DNA of 64,000 nucleotides from Prochlorococcus sp. scB243_495L20 (GTDB lineage: Bacteria > Cyanobacteriota > Cyanobacteriia > PCC-6307 > Cyanobiaceae), in contig JFLX01000001.1 in assembly GCA_000634215.1 (NCBI GenBank), forward strand, positions 310,001-374,000. Reading direction: 5' to 3'. Within the stretch, counting starts at the first letter, position 1; each line of letters opens with the position of its first letter. The notes beneath the pieces were generated by a model, which was not told the origin of the DNA, ran no database searches, and worked only from the letters and a program-made list of their open reading frames with translations. Positions 1 to 8,337 of this stretch are shown in pieces. The position numbers and the translations under genes were made by a program.

Positions 1-465
1 ATATTTCAAAAAAGAGGATGGTTAAAAATAGAAAATATAAAAGATAATAATCTCTTGAAATTCCAATATAAATTTTTAGAAGTGAATATATATTGGAATA
101 ATTTTGACAAAATATTATTGAAAAGTAGATGCTGTATTAGCATGGCAGGAACGGCAGCAGAGCAAGCGATTGGATTAGGAAAACCGGTTATTCAGATTGA
201 AGGCAAAGGTCCACAATTTACAAAAACATTTGCAGAAGCGCAAAGACGTTTACTTGGGAAATATGTTTTTTGTGCCAGTAATTTTAAAGATAAAAATGAT
301 CAAATCAATCAGACAATTAAATTGATCATAAAAATAATATACCTTATACAGCTAAATAAGAAGTTTATGATCTCATGTAATGAAAATGCAAAAAAAAGAC
401 TGGGTGAAAACAAAGCTTGTCTTAAAATGGTTGATGATATGAATATTGTTATAAAAAATGACTAA
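1..465 (+). CDS. LpxB-related glycosyltransferase, C-terminal part (5' end outside window)
   Basis: The reading frame is open from base 1, so the gene starts upstream; the first start-like codon inside the window (TTG at 55) is probably internal. The visible 154 residues contain a segment with MAGTAAEQAIGLGKPVIQ, which resembles the C-terminal half of GT-B fold glycosyltransferases where the donor nucleotide sugar binds, as in lipid-A-disaccharide synthase and its cyanobacterial relatives. A glycosyl-transfer role is inferred from this motif alone. The gene overlaps the next by 8 bases (ATGACTAA), which suggests translational coupling. The N-terminal acceptor-binding domain cannot be judged here. 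Confidence 0.7.
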   Translation: MFQKRGWLKIENIKDNNLLKFQYKFLEVNIYWNNFDKILLKSRCCISMAGTAAEQAIGLGKPVIQIEGKGPQFTKTFAEAQRRLLGKYVFCASNFKDKNDQINQTIKLIIKIIYLIQLNKKFMISCNENAKKRLGENKACLKMVDDMNIVIKND

Positions 466-727
466 GGAGAATAATCAAAATAAGTTAAAACAAATTATCG
501 ATAATTTGTTATTAATAAATTTATTTACAGTCATTTTTTTTGCAATATTTTTTATTTTTGCAATCATCATGCAATTTAATGGGATATTTATTTTTATTAA
601 TTTTATTCAGATAGTTTGGAATCCTCTTGTAGTTCCATTGATAACAATTCTTATTATTGGTGCTTTAGTAAACGGTATTGATTCTTGGTGGAGGCGTAAA
701 TTGCTTTCTCAAGAAGAGGATATTTAA
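458..727 (+). CDS. Small two-helix membrane protein, unknown function
   Basis: An 89-residue protein with a short polar N-terminus (to about residue 14), two hydrophobic stretches (about 17-50 and 54-70) and a charged tail after WWRRK. It is probably an inner or thylakoid membrane protein. It starts inside the end of the upstream LpxB-related gene, so it is likely co-transcribed with it. Its last 74 bases overlap the 3' end of the epimerase gene on the other strand. I do not recognise a family; the main doubt is whether both overlapping ends are used as drawn. Confidence 0.6.
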   Translation: MTKENNQNKLKQIIDNLLLINLFTVIFFAIFFIFAIIMQFNGIFIFINFIQIVWNPLVVPLITILIIGALVNGIDSWWRRKLLSQEEDI

Positions 728-1604
728 AATTATAGTTTTTGATTTTACTGCTAATTACTTTTTGTCCTTCTAAAACAACTTTCGCTCCATCTCCTAACAA
801 TATTTTTAAAACCGCTCCAGGCACTGGAAGTAAATTAGGTCTATTAAGACATTTGCCTAAAGTCTGGGAAAATTCTTTCATTAATACTGGATTTGGTGCA
901 ACAGCATTAAATACTCCCGAATACTTTTTATCAACTAATGCTTGAATGATTAATGCACATAAATCAGTTCTATGAATCCAACTCATCCATTGCTTACCAT
1001 CTCCAATTGGTCCACCTAATCCAACTTTAAATATAGGGAGCATTTTTCCTAATGCTCCTCCATCTTTCTCTAGAACAATTCCAATTCTAAAAATAACTAA
1101 CCTTGAGAAAAATGGTTTTTCAGCGGCGACCGCTTCCCATTTCTTACAAAGATTAGATAAAAAGTCTTTTCCTCCAGGACTATTTTCAGTGAATTCATTA
1201 GACAAACTTGTACCGTAATAACCTATAGCAGATCCATTTATAATGACTTTTGGGTTTATTTTTAAATCTTTAAGGGTCTTCATCATGAATTTCGTGGTGT
1301 TAATACGACTATTTTCAATCTCCTGTTTTTGTTCAGAAGTCCATTTTTTTTCTGCTATGGGTTCTCCCATCAAGTTAATAATTCCATCTGTCTCTCTTAA
1401 AATATTTAGAAGATTTTCGTTATTCCAGTTTTTTTCTTTTGATAAATCTATTTGAAAAAATTTAAACTTATTGAAATCTAAATCAAGCTTTAATTTACTA
1501 ATGGGTTTTCTACTTACAATGTATATTTCATGATTTTCATTGAGTAGTGTTGGTACTAATTCTTTACCAACAAATCCAGTGCAGCCAAGTAGTAAAAGAC
1601 GCAT
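654..1604 (-). CDS. TIGR01777-type NAD(P)-dependent epimerase (YfcH/SulA-like)
   Basis: A 316-residue short-chain dehydrogenase-like epimerase. The N-terminal dinucleotide-binding motif is LLLGCTGFVGKEL (residues 4-16), followed by the family hallmarks NLMGEPIAEKKW, a GSAIGYYG segment carrying the active-site tyrosine, and SWIHRTDLC. The substrate is not known for this family; in plants and cyanobacteria it is sometimes called a cell-division inhibitor SulA homolog, a name without strong support. The conserved domain seems to end near FKYPLLEKAI, so roughly the last 14 residues, which overlap the opposite-strand membrane-protein gene, look like an extension. Confidence 0.85.
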   Translation of the reverse strand: MRLLLLGCTGFVGKELVPTLLNENHEIYIVSRKPISKLKLDLDFNKFKFFQIDLSKEKNWNNENLLNILRETDGIINLMGEPIAEKKWTSEQKQEIENSRINTTKFMMKTLKDLKINPKVIINGSAIGYYGTSLSNEFTENSPGGKDFLSNLCKKWEAVAAEKPFFSRLVIFRIGIVLEKDGGALGKMLPIFKVGLGGPIGDGKQWMSWIHRTDLCALIIQALVDKKYSGVFNAVAPNPVLMKEFSQTLGKCLNRPNLLPVPGAVLKILLGDGAKVVLEGQKVISSKIKNYNFKYPLLEKAIYASTKNQYRLLKHQ

Positions 1605-1740
1605 ATCTTATAAATGTTTATCATTTAAGACTATTAAATTTTTTAGACGTTTGTAATTATTATCCCAGTATAAATTTTTTTCAATAGTTTTCAAACAAGT
1701 TTTTGTATAATGAATCTCAAATAACTTTCTTGAATTTATT

Positions 1741-1977
1741 ATGACAGATTCTATTCCAAAGAAACCTCTCAAGAAAGGAAGCTTAGTTTTTATCGATAGA
1801 GAAAATTATATAAAAAGTATCGAAGCGTTAGCCAATGATGATGATCTACCTAATTATGTCTTTGAAGGTCCTGGAGAGATTCTTTCAGTCAAAGACGAAT
1901 ATGCTCAGGTTCGATGGCGCAGACCTGTTCCAGATGTTTGGTTGAAATTAGATCAACTTAAAGAATATACTCAATAA
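1741..1977 (+). CDS. ndhO: NAD(P)H dehydrogenase-like complex subunit O
   Basis: A 78-residue protein matching NdhO, the small peripheral subunit specific to oxygenic phototrophs, which sits on the stromal/cytoplasmic arm of the thylakoid NDH-1 complex. Diagnostic parts are KGSLVFIDRENY near the N-terminus, FEGPGEILSVKDEYAQVRW in the middle and PDVWLKLDQL near the end. Length fits the family. It stands alone, divergent from the epimerase and convergent with the J-domain gene. Other NDH-1 genes are scattered through the window (ndhM, F, D, E, G, I, A, H), so assembly draws on several transcription units. Confidence 0.95.
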   Translation: MTDSIPKKPLKKGSLVFIDRENYIKSIEALANDDDLPNYVFEGPGEILSVKDEYAQVRWRRPVPDVWLKLDQLKEYTQ

Positions 1978-1988
1978 AATTTTTATAT

Positions 1989-2666
1989 CTAAAAGTTTTT
2001 ATTTTTTTTCTCTATAGACATCTTTGATTGTATTCTTTTTGCTTCTTTGATCATTTCTTTGCCATCAAATAAGTAATTATCTACGTATCCTTGCGTATAT
2101 CTATCAAATTCTGATAGTGCATCTTTAACTTGTGAAAAACAATGATAAAGATCGAGGCCTAAAGCTGAAATAGACTTTGGAACTATTTTTTTGTTATAAA
2201 TTTTTTCAACTTTTTCTATTTTCTTCTGTGAAAGAATAATATAACTGCAAAAATTTTCCATTAGTTCGTCATCATATGGATCCGCAGATAGTTCTTTTAT
2301 TTCGTTATTCAAAGGTTTAATGATTTGACTAATTAATCTATTTATCGGACTATAAATTTCTTTAATCCATGTTTCAACTTCTTTGTCCTTAATTGAAGAA
2401 TTATGTTTTTTTGAATTAAATTTCTCCTCCCAATTTTCATTTAATGAATCAAATGATGAGCTGGAAAAGGAAAAACTGCTATCGTATTGTTTCTTTTTGA
2501 TAGGGTCATTTAGAGTCTCCCAGGCATTTTGTATTGCAAGAAATCGTTCTTTCTTGCCGCCTGCATCTGGATGATGTTGCTTAACTAAAGAGCGATATGA
2601 AGATTTAATTTCACTTTTGGTTGCATTTTGTTTGAGACCTAATTCTTCATATAAATTTTTTTCCAT
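1989..2666 (-). CDS. J-domain (DnaJ-type) co-chaperone-like protein
   Basis: A 225-residue protein with one N-terminal J domain (about residues 4-63) that has the HPD signature (QHHPDAGG) needed to stimulate an Hsp70 ATPase. It lacks the Gly/Phe-rich linker, zinc-finger and C-terminal substrate domains of true DnaJ, so it is a J-domain-only protein. After the J domain come a Ser/Phe-rich patch (SFSFSSSSF) and a charged region with no family I recognise. It lies 16 bases downstream of cysK on the same strand and may be co-transcribed. Its client is unknown. Confidence 0.8.
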   Translation of the reverse strand: MEKNLYEELGLKQNATKSEIKSSYRSLVKQHHPDAGGKKERFLAIQNAWETLNDPIKKKQYDSSFSFSSSSFDSLNENWEEKFNSKKHNSSIKDKEVETWIKEIYSPINRLISQIIKPLNNEIKELSADPYDDELMENFCSYIILSQKKIEKVEKIYNKKIVPKSISALGLDLYHCFSQVKDALSEFDRYTQGYVDNYLFDGKEMIKEAKRIQSKMSIEKKNKNF

Positions 2667-2682
2667 TTTTATAAATTATGCA

Positions 2683-3651
2683 TTAAAGATAACCATCTTT
2701 TCTGGCTTGAATTGAAGTATTAGATTCAAACATTGCTGTTGATAAATATCTTTCTCCAAAACTTGGAAGAATAACTATCAATCTTTTATTCATAAGTTCT
2801 TTTCTTTTGCCGATTTTTATAGTTGCTGCTAAAGCTGCACCGCTGCTGATACCAGATAAAAGGCCTTCTAATCTAGCTAATAAACGCCCATAATAAAATG
2901 CTTCATCGTCATCTATTTTTATAATTTCATCAATTAATTTAGTATTAAGAACTTTTGGTACGAAACCCGCTCCAATTCCTTGAATCGAATGAGATCCTGC
3001 TTTTTCTCCGGAAATCACAGCACTTTTTTTGGGCTCTACGGCATAAATTTTGCAATTTGGATTAACTTTTTTCAAAAAACGTGCACAACCAGTAATTGTT
3101 CCTCCTGTGCCTACTCCTGTAACTAGTCCATCTAAATTGTTATTGGATTGGGACCATATTTCTTGAGCCGTCGTTCTTTCATGAATATCTGGATTAGCAA
3201 AGTTTTCAAACTGATTAAATTGATAGCTATTTGTAATGGTTGAAGACAACTCATTAGCTAAATCTAAAGCTCCTTTCATTCCGTCTTTTCCTGGTGTTAG
3301 CTGTAATTCAGCTCCATATGCTCTCAACATTGCTCTTCTCTCGATACTCATCGTATCCGGCATAGTTAATATCAATTTATAGCCTTTTGCTGCAGCAACC
3401 ATTGCTAATGCGATGCCAGTATTCCCACTAGTTGCTTCAATTAACGTTGTTTTATCTGGCGTTATCAATCCTTCTTCTTCTGCTTTACATAACATTGAAT
3501 AAGCGATCCGATCTTTAACGGACGCTGATGGATTGAAACTTTCTAGTTTGGCTATTATTTCTGGATAACAATCAAAATACTTTTTGATTCGATTTAATTT
3601 AACTAATGGGGTATTGCCAACCAGTGAAGTTATATCATTTGCTATTTCCAT
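2683..3651 (-). CDS. cysK: Cysteine synthase (O-acetylserine sulfhydrylase)
   Basis: A 322-residue PLP enzyme that makes L-cysteine from O-acetylserine and sulfide in the cytoplasm. The PLP lysine is K46 in NPSASVKDR. The substrate-binding loop TSGNTG is at about 74-79, and GTGGT, which grips the PLP phosphate, lies further on. Length fits CysK/CysM proteins. The start ATG gives the usual VGNTPLVKL segment at 11-19. The gene is divergent from the UPF0367 gene across a 149-base gap that holds both promoters. With cysC at 41.8 kb it belongs to sulfate assimilation. Confidence 0.95.
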   Translation of the reverse strand: MEIANDITSLVGNTPLVKLNRIKKYFDCYPEIIAKLESFNPSASVKDRIAYSMLCKAEEEGLITPDKTTLIEATSGNTGIALAMVAAAKGYKLILTMPDTMSIERRAMLRAYGAELQLTPGKDGMKGALDLANELSSTITNSYQFNQFENFANPDIHERTTAQEIWSQSNNNLDGLVTGVGTGGTITGCARFLKKVNPNCKIYAVEPKKSAVISGEKAGSHSIQGIGAGFVPKVLNTKLIDEIIKIDDDEAFYYGRLLARLEGLLSGISSGAALAATIKIGKRKELMNKRLIVILPSFGERYLSTAMFESNTSIQARKDGYL

Positions 3652-3751
3652 GCAGTTATTTTTTAAAATGCAAATTAATTTCTCCTAATATTCATAATAA
3701 TTGTATTTAAAGATCTTTTATATAATTTTCTCAAAAGAATTTAATTTAAAT

Positions 3752-3794
3752 AACTTCCTGAGAAAAAATATTTAGTAATATAAAAAAGGAAGTT
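3752..3794 (+). promoter_or_regulatory. Inverted repeat overlapping the ribosome binding site of the UPF0367 gene
   Basis: AACTTCCT at 3752-3759 is a perfect 8-base reverse complement of AGGAAGTT at 3787-3794. The second arm contains the Shine-Dalgarno-like AAGGAAG that lies just upstream of the ATG at 3801. If both arms are in the transcript they could pair across a 27-base loop and hide the ribosome binding site. The pairing is seen directly; a regulatory effect is inference. Confidence 0.45.
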
Positions 3795-3800
3795 TTTATT

Positions 3801-4079
3801 ATGATTATGTATTCGTTAGAACTAAGTCTGAGATATTCACCTTTTCCACTTTCAATTCAGAAGAAAGAATTTGATGATGTTAAAAGAATTTATGATGAAA
3901 TAAAAAATTCTATGAATGAAACTTTAGAATCCTCAAACTTGATCGAATTAAGGTGTGACAAAGTGCAAGATAAATTAATTGCTGTAAGAGCTAAAGAAAT
4001 CATTTCTGTTCAGATATATGAAAAATCATCAGTAGCAGGAGGAGCTAAAAGGCCAGGATTTTCTCTCAACATAGATTGA
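3801..4079 (+). CDS. UPF0367 family conserved cyanobacterial protein
   Basis: A 92-residue protein that looks like UPF0367, a small soluble cyanobacterial family of unknown function. Family-like parts are the start YSLELSLRYSPFPLSIQKKE and the end VQIYEKSS followed by KRPGFSL. Two ATGs (3801, 3807) sit behind a strong AAGGAAG site, and the second may be the true start. Its stop lies 8 bases upstream of the ATG of the ABC ATPase, so the two are probably one operon. No signal peptide or membrane helix is visible. Family assignment is from memory of the pattern, without a search. Confidence 0.75.
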   Translation: MIMYSLELSLRYSPFPLSIQKKEFDDVKRIYDEIKNSMNETLESSNLIELRCDKVQDKLIAVRAKEIISVQIYEKSSVAGGAKRPGFSLNID

Positions 4080-4087
4080 TAGAATTA

Positions 4088-4762
4088 ATGCGAGATTCAC
4101 TTGAAAATGAAATACCTCATATTCAATTCAAAGATGTTTCTTTTTCATATCTTGGAGAAAAAGAAAATTTAATTTTTAAATGTAACTTCTCAATAAAAAA
4201 ACCTGGATTTTGGATGGTTGTAGGTAAAAACGGGAGTGGAAAAAGTACTCTTTTAAAATTAATTAATGGAATAATCAAACCCAAAAATGGCGTCATTGAC
4301 TCTAATGCAAATATTGGCATGGTGTTTCAAAACCCTGATCATCAAATATTGATGCCAAATTGTAGGAGTGAACTTCTGATTAATATTAATCAGAATATAA
4401 GTCAAAATGAAATTAATAAAAAAATTGAATATGTGCTTGATAAGGTTGGAATGACTGGTTTTGAAAAAAGGCCAGTTCATACTTTGAGCGGTGGACAAAA
4501 ACAACGCTTAACTATTGCATGCGCTCTGATTAGTAATAGAAATTTTATTCTTTTAGACGAGCCTACAGCGTTACTTGATCAAACCAGCCAATTAAAAGTT
4601 TTAAAAACTATTAAAAATCTTACAAGTGACCGTAAAAAACCTTTATCAGCTTTGTGGATTACTCATCGTTATGAAGAATTAACTTATGCTGATGCAGTAG
4701 CAGAGTTGAAAAATGGTTATTTATCCAGTTGGCAAGAACCATCAAATTTTCAATATAATTAA
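4088..4762 (+). CDS. ABC transporter ATP-binding protein, cobalt/ECF-like (CbiO-type)
   Basis: An ATPase of about 224 residues with all core motifs in order: Walker A GKNGSGKSTLL, Q-loop VFQNPDHQ, signature LSGGQKQRL, Walker B FILLDEP and the switch histidine in WITHRYEE. The NPDHQ Q-loop and overall form resemble CbiO/EcfA ATPases that drive uptake of metals or vitamins. No permease or substrate-binding gene is adjacent, so the substrate cannot be read from context. The frame also has an upstream TTG at 4076 inside the preceding gene; the ATG at 4088 is preferred. Downstream comes tRNA-Asn. Confidence 0.85.
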   Translation: MRDSLENEIPHIQFKDVSFSYLGEKENLIFKCNFSIKKPGFWMVVGKNGSGKSTLLKLINGIIKPKNGVIDSNANIGMVFQNPDHQILMPNCRSELLININQNISQNEINKKIEYVLDKVGMTGFEKRPVHTLSGGQKQRLTIACALISNRNFILLDEPTALLDQTSQLKVLKTIKNLTSDRKKPLSALWITHRYEELTYADAVAELKNGYLSSWQEPSNFQYN

Positions 4763-4771
4763 CCCTTGTAC

Positions 4772-4801
4772 TTGTCATAAGGTACTTTAAAGAGCTAAAT
4801 T
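4772..4801 (+). promoter_or_regulatory. Candidate promoter of tRNA-Asn
   Basis: TTGTCA at 4772-4777 and TAAATT at 4796-4801 are separated by 18 bases and lie just upstream of the tRNA, giving a leader of only a few bases. The match to the sigma70 consensus is moderate and this is a sequence-only guess. Confidence 0.35.
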
Positions 4802-4811
4802 CATCTTATAT

Positions 4812-4883
<72 letters not shown>

Positions 4884-4907
4884 TTTATACATTCCAAAAA
4901 GTTATGC

Positions 4908-4937
4908 AAAGTCATCCTGTTAGGGTGACTTTTTTAT
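4908..4937 (+). terminator. Rho-independent terminator after tRNA-Asn
   Basis: GTCATCC (4911-4917) pairs with GGGTGAC (4923-4929) across a five-base loop with one G-T pair, followed by a T run. A flanking AAA upstream can extend the stem into the first Ts. It probably ends the tRNA transcript. Confidence 0.8.
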
Positions 4938-5206
4938 TTCTTTGACCTTTTTTTGTCAAATAGTGTTTAGACGAAGAAGTAAACAAGTATATTTGATAAT
5001 CTTTTTAGAACAGTATATAGAACATTAAAAATAATTAAATTTTACTTCTAAAAAATATTTTAAAAATGGTTTTTAATAACAGTAATTAGAACGTATGTAA
5101 AATTCTATACAAAGTGAAAAATAAGCTTCTTGATTTATTTTCATTTTTTAAAATTTAGACATATTTTCTTTTATATACTTAGAGTTACTACACCATTCAG
5201 GAAATT
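4938..5206. other. AT-rich gap between the tRNA-Asn terminator and an orphan gene
   Basis: I see no convincing coding frame. A perfect 6-base inverted repeat, TTTGAC (4941-4946) and GTCAAA (4955-4960), encloses a T-rich loop, and the AGAACA motif occurs twice close together near 5008-5025. Neither has a clear function. The stretch holds the 3' flank of the minus-strand gene at 5207-5566. Confidence 0.5.
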
Positions 5207-5566
5207 TTAGTCATCCCACATATCCTTTTTCTCTTGATCTAAATTATTCCTTTCAAGTAATTCTATTCTTTGCTTCTGAGAATTTATTTCTGTATCAATT
5301 ACGTTTTTATCGTCAATATATTTTGTTTGTATTTCTAAAATATTTATTTCAAATTGTTCGCCAAAAAAATTTGACATTTCTCTCCATGCTTCCATTTCCT
5401 CTTCTTTGCCAATAGTATCGTTTATCTGATGTGAAATAATTTCTAATACATATTGTTTAAGTTCTTGATGACTCATCGATTCAACTTTTTTTTGAATGTA
5501 AAGCTCTTTCAGAGTTTCTAATTGTTTTTTTGATAAATCAGAATAGATAATAGTCTTCTTTTTCAT
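5207..5566 (-). CDS. Hypothetical charged, probably coiled-coil protein
   Basis: A 119-residue soluble protein rich in Glu, Lys and Gln, without signal peptide or membrane helix. Its middle (HQELKQYVLEIISHQINDTI, then GKEEEMEAWREM) recalls small conserved picocyanobacterial proteins of unknown function that share an 'I-x-x-T-x-G-x-E-x-E' core; this is an impression only. The C-terminal third is strongly helical and could form a coiled coil. The gene is isolated between AT-rich gaps of about 270 and 390 bases, which is unusual in this compact genome. Confidence 0.6.
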   Translation of the reverse strand: MKKKTIIYSDLSKKQLETLKELYIQKKVESMSHQELKQYVLEIISHQINDTIGKEEEMEAWREMSNFFGEQFEINILEIQTKYIDDKNVIDTEINSQKQRIELLERNNLDQEKKDMWDD

Positions 5567-5954
5567 AGTTACTTAAATTTTTTTTAATATAGACAAAATT
5601 ATGCGTTTAAACATTTTGGAGAAATGAAAAATTTTAAACTTAATTCCTATATGATTACTGAAAAAATTCAATTTTCTAAACTTATAATGGGAATCTGAAT
5701 ACAATATTCTTCCAATTTGAACCATTATTTGTTTCTATTAATCCTTTGATTATTAAGAAAAAGTGAATAGAATCGAAAGAAATTCTAAAATTTCAAATTT
5801 ATTAAAATTTGCAATTTCCATCTAATCTATTGCTATCACTAAGTTATCTTATAATTCTAATTGATAAAATTGTTTACAGTAATTCAGCAATCTTTATAAA
5901 TTCTTGAGAGAATTGTATTACCAAAATTTAATCTTGATTTAATAGTTTATAAAT
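5567..5954. promoter_or_regulatory. Long AT-rich region upstream of rpaA
   Basis: This 388-base gap separates the start of the orphan gene from the start of rpaA and holds both promoters. A TATAAT at 5850-5855 is a possible -10 element for rpaA, with a weak TTGCTA at 5830-5835 whose spacing is short. A single GTTTACAG near 5872 resembles one half of an RpaB HLR1 site, but no second half follows. No coding frame is convincing. The length suggests a long 5' leader or complex control of rpaA. Confidence 0.4.
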
Positions 5955-6737
5955 ATGAAAATTTCAATCCTCTTAATTGAAGACGATCGTGATATGCGTG
6001 ATTTGGTGGCTAGACATTTAGAACACTCTGGTTTCGATGTCCAAAAAGCCGAAGATGGAATTAAAGGACAAGCATTAGCTCTTCAGTATTCACCAGATTT
6101 AATACTTTTGGATTTAATGCTACCAAGTGTTGATGGTTTAACTTTATGCCAGCGATTAAGAAGAGACGAAAGAACATCAAATATACCAATTTTGATGATA
6201 ACTGCGTTAGGCGGCCTTAAAGATAAAGTTACTGGGTTTAATTCTGGAGCAGATGATTACATTACTAAACCATTCGATTTAGAAGAATTATATGTACGTA
6301 TAAAAGCTTTATTAAGGAGAACCAACAGAGCACAATTAAATTCTACTAACCAGCAAGAAATATTAAATTATGGCCCTTTAACTCTTGTTCCAGAAAGATT
6401 TGAAGCTATATGGTTTGAATCTCCCGTTAGGTTAACGCATCTTGAATTTGAACTTCTTCATTGTCTTTTGCAGAGACATGGTCAAACTGTATCGCCAGCA
6501 TTAATTCTTAAAGAAGTATGGGGATATGAACCTGATGATGATATTGAGACAATAAGAGTTCATATTAGACATTTACGCACTAAACTTGAACCCGATCCAC
6601 GCAAACCTGTTTATATAAAAACTGTATATGGTGCTGGATATTGTCTTGAGTTACCTATTGGTTCTCAAGTGGAAACTGCTAGGCAAGAGTTTATTCAAGC
6701 AAGAAATCCTGACTTGATAAATTCTGCGGTAGATTAA
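5955..6737 (+). CDS. rpaA: OmpR-family response regulator RpaA
   Basis: A 260-residue response regulator with an N-terminal receiver domain (phosphoacceptor D53 in LLDLMLP, acidic pair D10-D11, lysine in TKPF) and a C-terminal winged-helix DNA-binding domain (about 133-238). The block starting [17 protein letters not shown] and the end [15 protein letters not shown] are hallmarks of cyanobacterial RpaA. In other cyanobacteria RpaA is the output regulator of the circadian clock and affects energy transfer from phycobilisomes; Prochlorococcus has a reduced clock, so a diel role is inferred. It lies alone behind a long leader and is convergent with holB. Confidence 0.93.
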   Translation: MKISILLIEDDRDMRDLVARHLEHSGFDVQKAEDGIKGQALALQYSPDLILLDLMLPSVDGLTLCQRLRRDERTSNIPILMITALGGLKDKVTGFNSGADDYITKPFDLEELYVRIKALLRRTNRAQLNSTNQQEILNYGPLTLVPERFEAIWFESPVRLTHLEFELLHCLLQRHGQTVSPALILKEVWGYEPDDDIETIRVHIRHLRTKLEPDPRKPVYIKTVYGAGYCLELPIGSQVETARQEFIQARNPDLINSAVD

Positions 6738-6739
6738 TC

Positions 6740-7702
6740 TCATATATCTTCCATTGAAATTTTTAAAAAAGCTATTTCCCATGCCAACCTTGGTTGAATG
6801 TTTTTTCTTAAAAGGTATTTTAAATTTTCAAGTTTTTTAACTAAACCGATATTTTTTGTTTTTCTCCACCAAATTGTTTGAATTAAATTTACTAGACAAA
6901 TCTGTTGCAAAATTTCTAATTTTTCAGATATTGATTTAGAAATTTCTAATATTTCTAGACTATTTTTAATTGGAGAATCCAATTTACTTATAATTTCATC
7001 TGAAAAATCATTCCAAATTTCAATATTTTTTAATAATTGATTTGGAGATCCATTGGCTGAAATTATTAAATCTTCAAATTTTAAATTTGCATTTATTTTT
7101 GATTTAGAAGTATCTAAATATTCTTTTAAAATTGACTTTATTTGTTTACTAGAAAAAGATCGAAATCTGACGATTTGACATCTTGAGATAATCGTATCTA
7201 AGAGAAGATTTAATTTAGATGTTAGTAAAATAAAAATGCCGTTACTAGGTTCTTCTAAGGTTTTTAAAAGGCAATTCGAGGCTGCTTCGTTTAAGAGGTG
7301 TGCATCAATAATCAAAACAATTTTTTTTTCTGAGTTTATTGATTTTTGACCAAGAAAAGTTTTGATATTACGTATTTGAGCAATTTTAATAATCTCAGAT
7401 CCACTTTTTACTGTTTTTTCAAGATCGGAACTTCCTGAACTTTTTGTTGATAAAAGAGAATTAGGTTCAATAATTAAAAAATCAGGATGGTTATTGTTTG
7501 TAATTCTCTCTTCAACACTTTCGCTTTGTGAAGACTGTTTGAAAATCTCTTTTATAAATTCAAGAGCAGTTTGTTTTTTGCCTAATCCTTCAGCACCATA
7601 AAATATATAGCCATTAGCCAATGATTTGTTTTTAATTATGTTCTTAAGAAAGGTATTGACTTCTTCATTCAAGAAAAAATTGTTTTTTTTAACCTCAATC
7701 AT
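6740..7702 (-). CDS. holB: DNA polymerase III subunit delta' (clamp loader)
   Basis: A 320-residue AAA+ family protein. The N-terminus has a P-loop-like [11 protein letters not shown], then [11 protein letters not shown] and [21 protein letters not shown], which match the DnaX/HolB sensor region with the SRC motif. Delta' is the stator of the clamp loader that places the sliding clamp on DNA. The zinc-binding cysteines of longer homologs are not seen. It overlaps tmk by 4 bases (ATGA), and the tmk-holB pair is common in bacteria, supporting the call. Confidence 0.88.
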   Translation of the reverse strand: MIEVKKNNFFLNEEVNTFLKNIIKNKSLANGYIFYGAEGLGKKQTALEFIKEIFKQSSQSESVEERITNNNHPDFLIIEPNSLLSTKSSGSSDLEKTVKSGSEIIKIAQIRNIKTFLGQKSINSEKKIVLIIDAHLLNEAASNCLLKTLEEPSNGIFILLTSKLNLLLDTIISRCQIVRFRSFSSKQIKSILKEYLDTSKSKINANLKFEDLIISANGSPNQLLKNIEIWNDFSDEIISKLDSPIKNSLEILEISKSISEKLEILQQICLVNLIQTIWWRKTKNIGLVKKLENLKYLLRKNIQPRLAWEIAFLKISMEDI

Positions 7703-8337
7703 TTGTTATTAGAAAAATTGTTTAGTAAAGTCTCTTTAATTTGATTAGAAATAGTTTTAATATTTTGTGAAGCAGATATTACTTTCCAGTTTTTTTGTTT
7801 CGCAATTAGTTTGAAGCCTTCATTTACTTTTTCTAAAAATTTAATACCTTCTGATTCTATTCTGTCTGGAATTTCATTTTTTCTTCGAAATATGCTCTCT
7901 TCTGGAGAAATTTCTAAGAAGAAAGTGAGATCTGGAGATACTCCTTGACACACAATAGATTCAATATTTTTAATTATTTCTAAATTTATATTTCTTCCAT
8001 AACCTTGATAAGCAAGTGTCGAATCGGAAAATCTATCACTTATTACCCAATCATTGTTATTTAAAGCAGGTGAAATAATTTTGGAAACGTGTTCAGCTCT
8101 ATCCGCTGAATAAAGCAACAATTCTGCAAGAGATGAAGGCTTATTATTTTCAATATTTTCAAGAATCAGTCCTCTAAGTTTTTTTCCTAAAAGACTGCCC
8201 CCAGGCTCTCTAGTCGTGATTAATTTTGACCCTTTCTTTATTAGACCACTATTAGGAATCCATTTAGATAGTTCATCTATTTGGGTAGTTTTACCACATC
8301 CATCAATACCCTCAATAACGATAAATTTTCCTTTCAT
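7699..8337 (-). CDS. tmk: Thymidylate kinase
   Basis: A 212-residue kinase that phosphorylates dTMP to dTDP for DNA synthesis. The P-loop [10 protein letters not shown] lies at residues 10-19, TTREPGG carries the catalytic arginine, and [15 protein letters not shown] is the conserved substrate-binding DR(Y/F) region. The start ATG immediately follows the stop of the copper ATPase gene and the end overlaps holB, so copA-like, tmk and holB form one tight minus-strand run. Confidence 0.95.
   Translation of the reverse strand: MKGKFIVIEGIDGCGKTTQIDELSKWIPNSGLIKKGSKLITTREPGGSLLGKKLRGLILENIENNKPSSLAELLLYSADRAEHVSKIISPALNNNDWVISDRFSDSTLAYQGYGRNINLEIIKNIESIVCQGVSPDLTFFLEISPEESIFRRKNEIPDRIESEGIKFLEKVNEGFKLIAKQKNWKVISASQNIKTISNQIKETLLNNFSNNK

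Noticed and set aside
739-945. 68-residue plus-strand frame inside the epimerase gene
   Set aside because: It is antisense to a well-supported conserved gene and has no recognisable features.
4941-4960. Second terminator after tRNA-Asn
   Set aside because: The T run lies in the loop between TTTGAC and GTCAAA, not after the stem, and the stem is only six AT-rich pairs.
5872-5882. RpaB HLR1 site upstream of rpaA
   Set aside because: Only one half-site is visible; the second direct repeat expected for HLR1 is missing.
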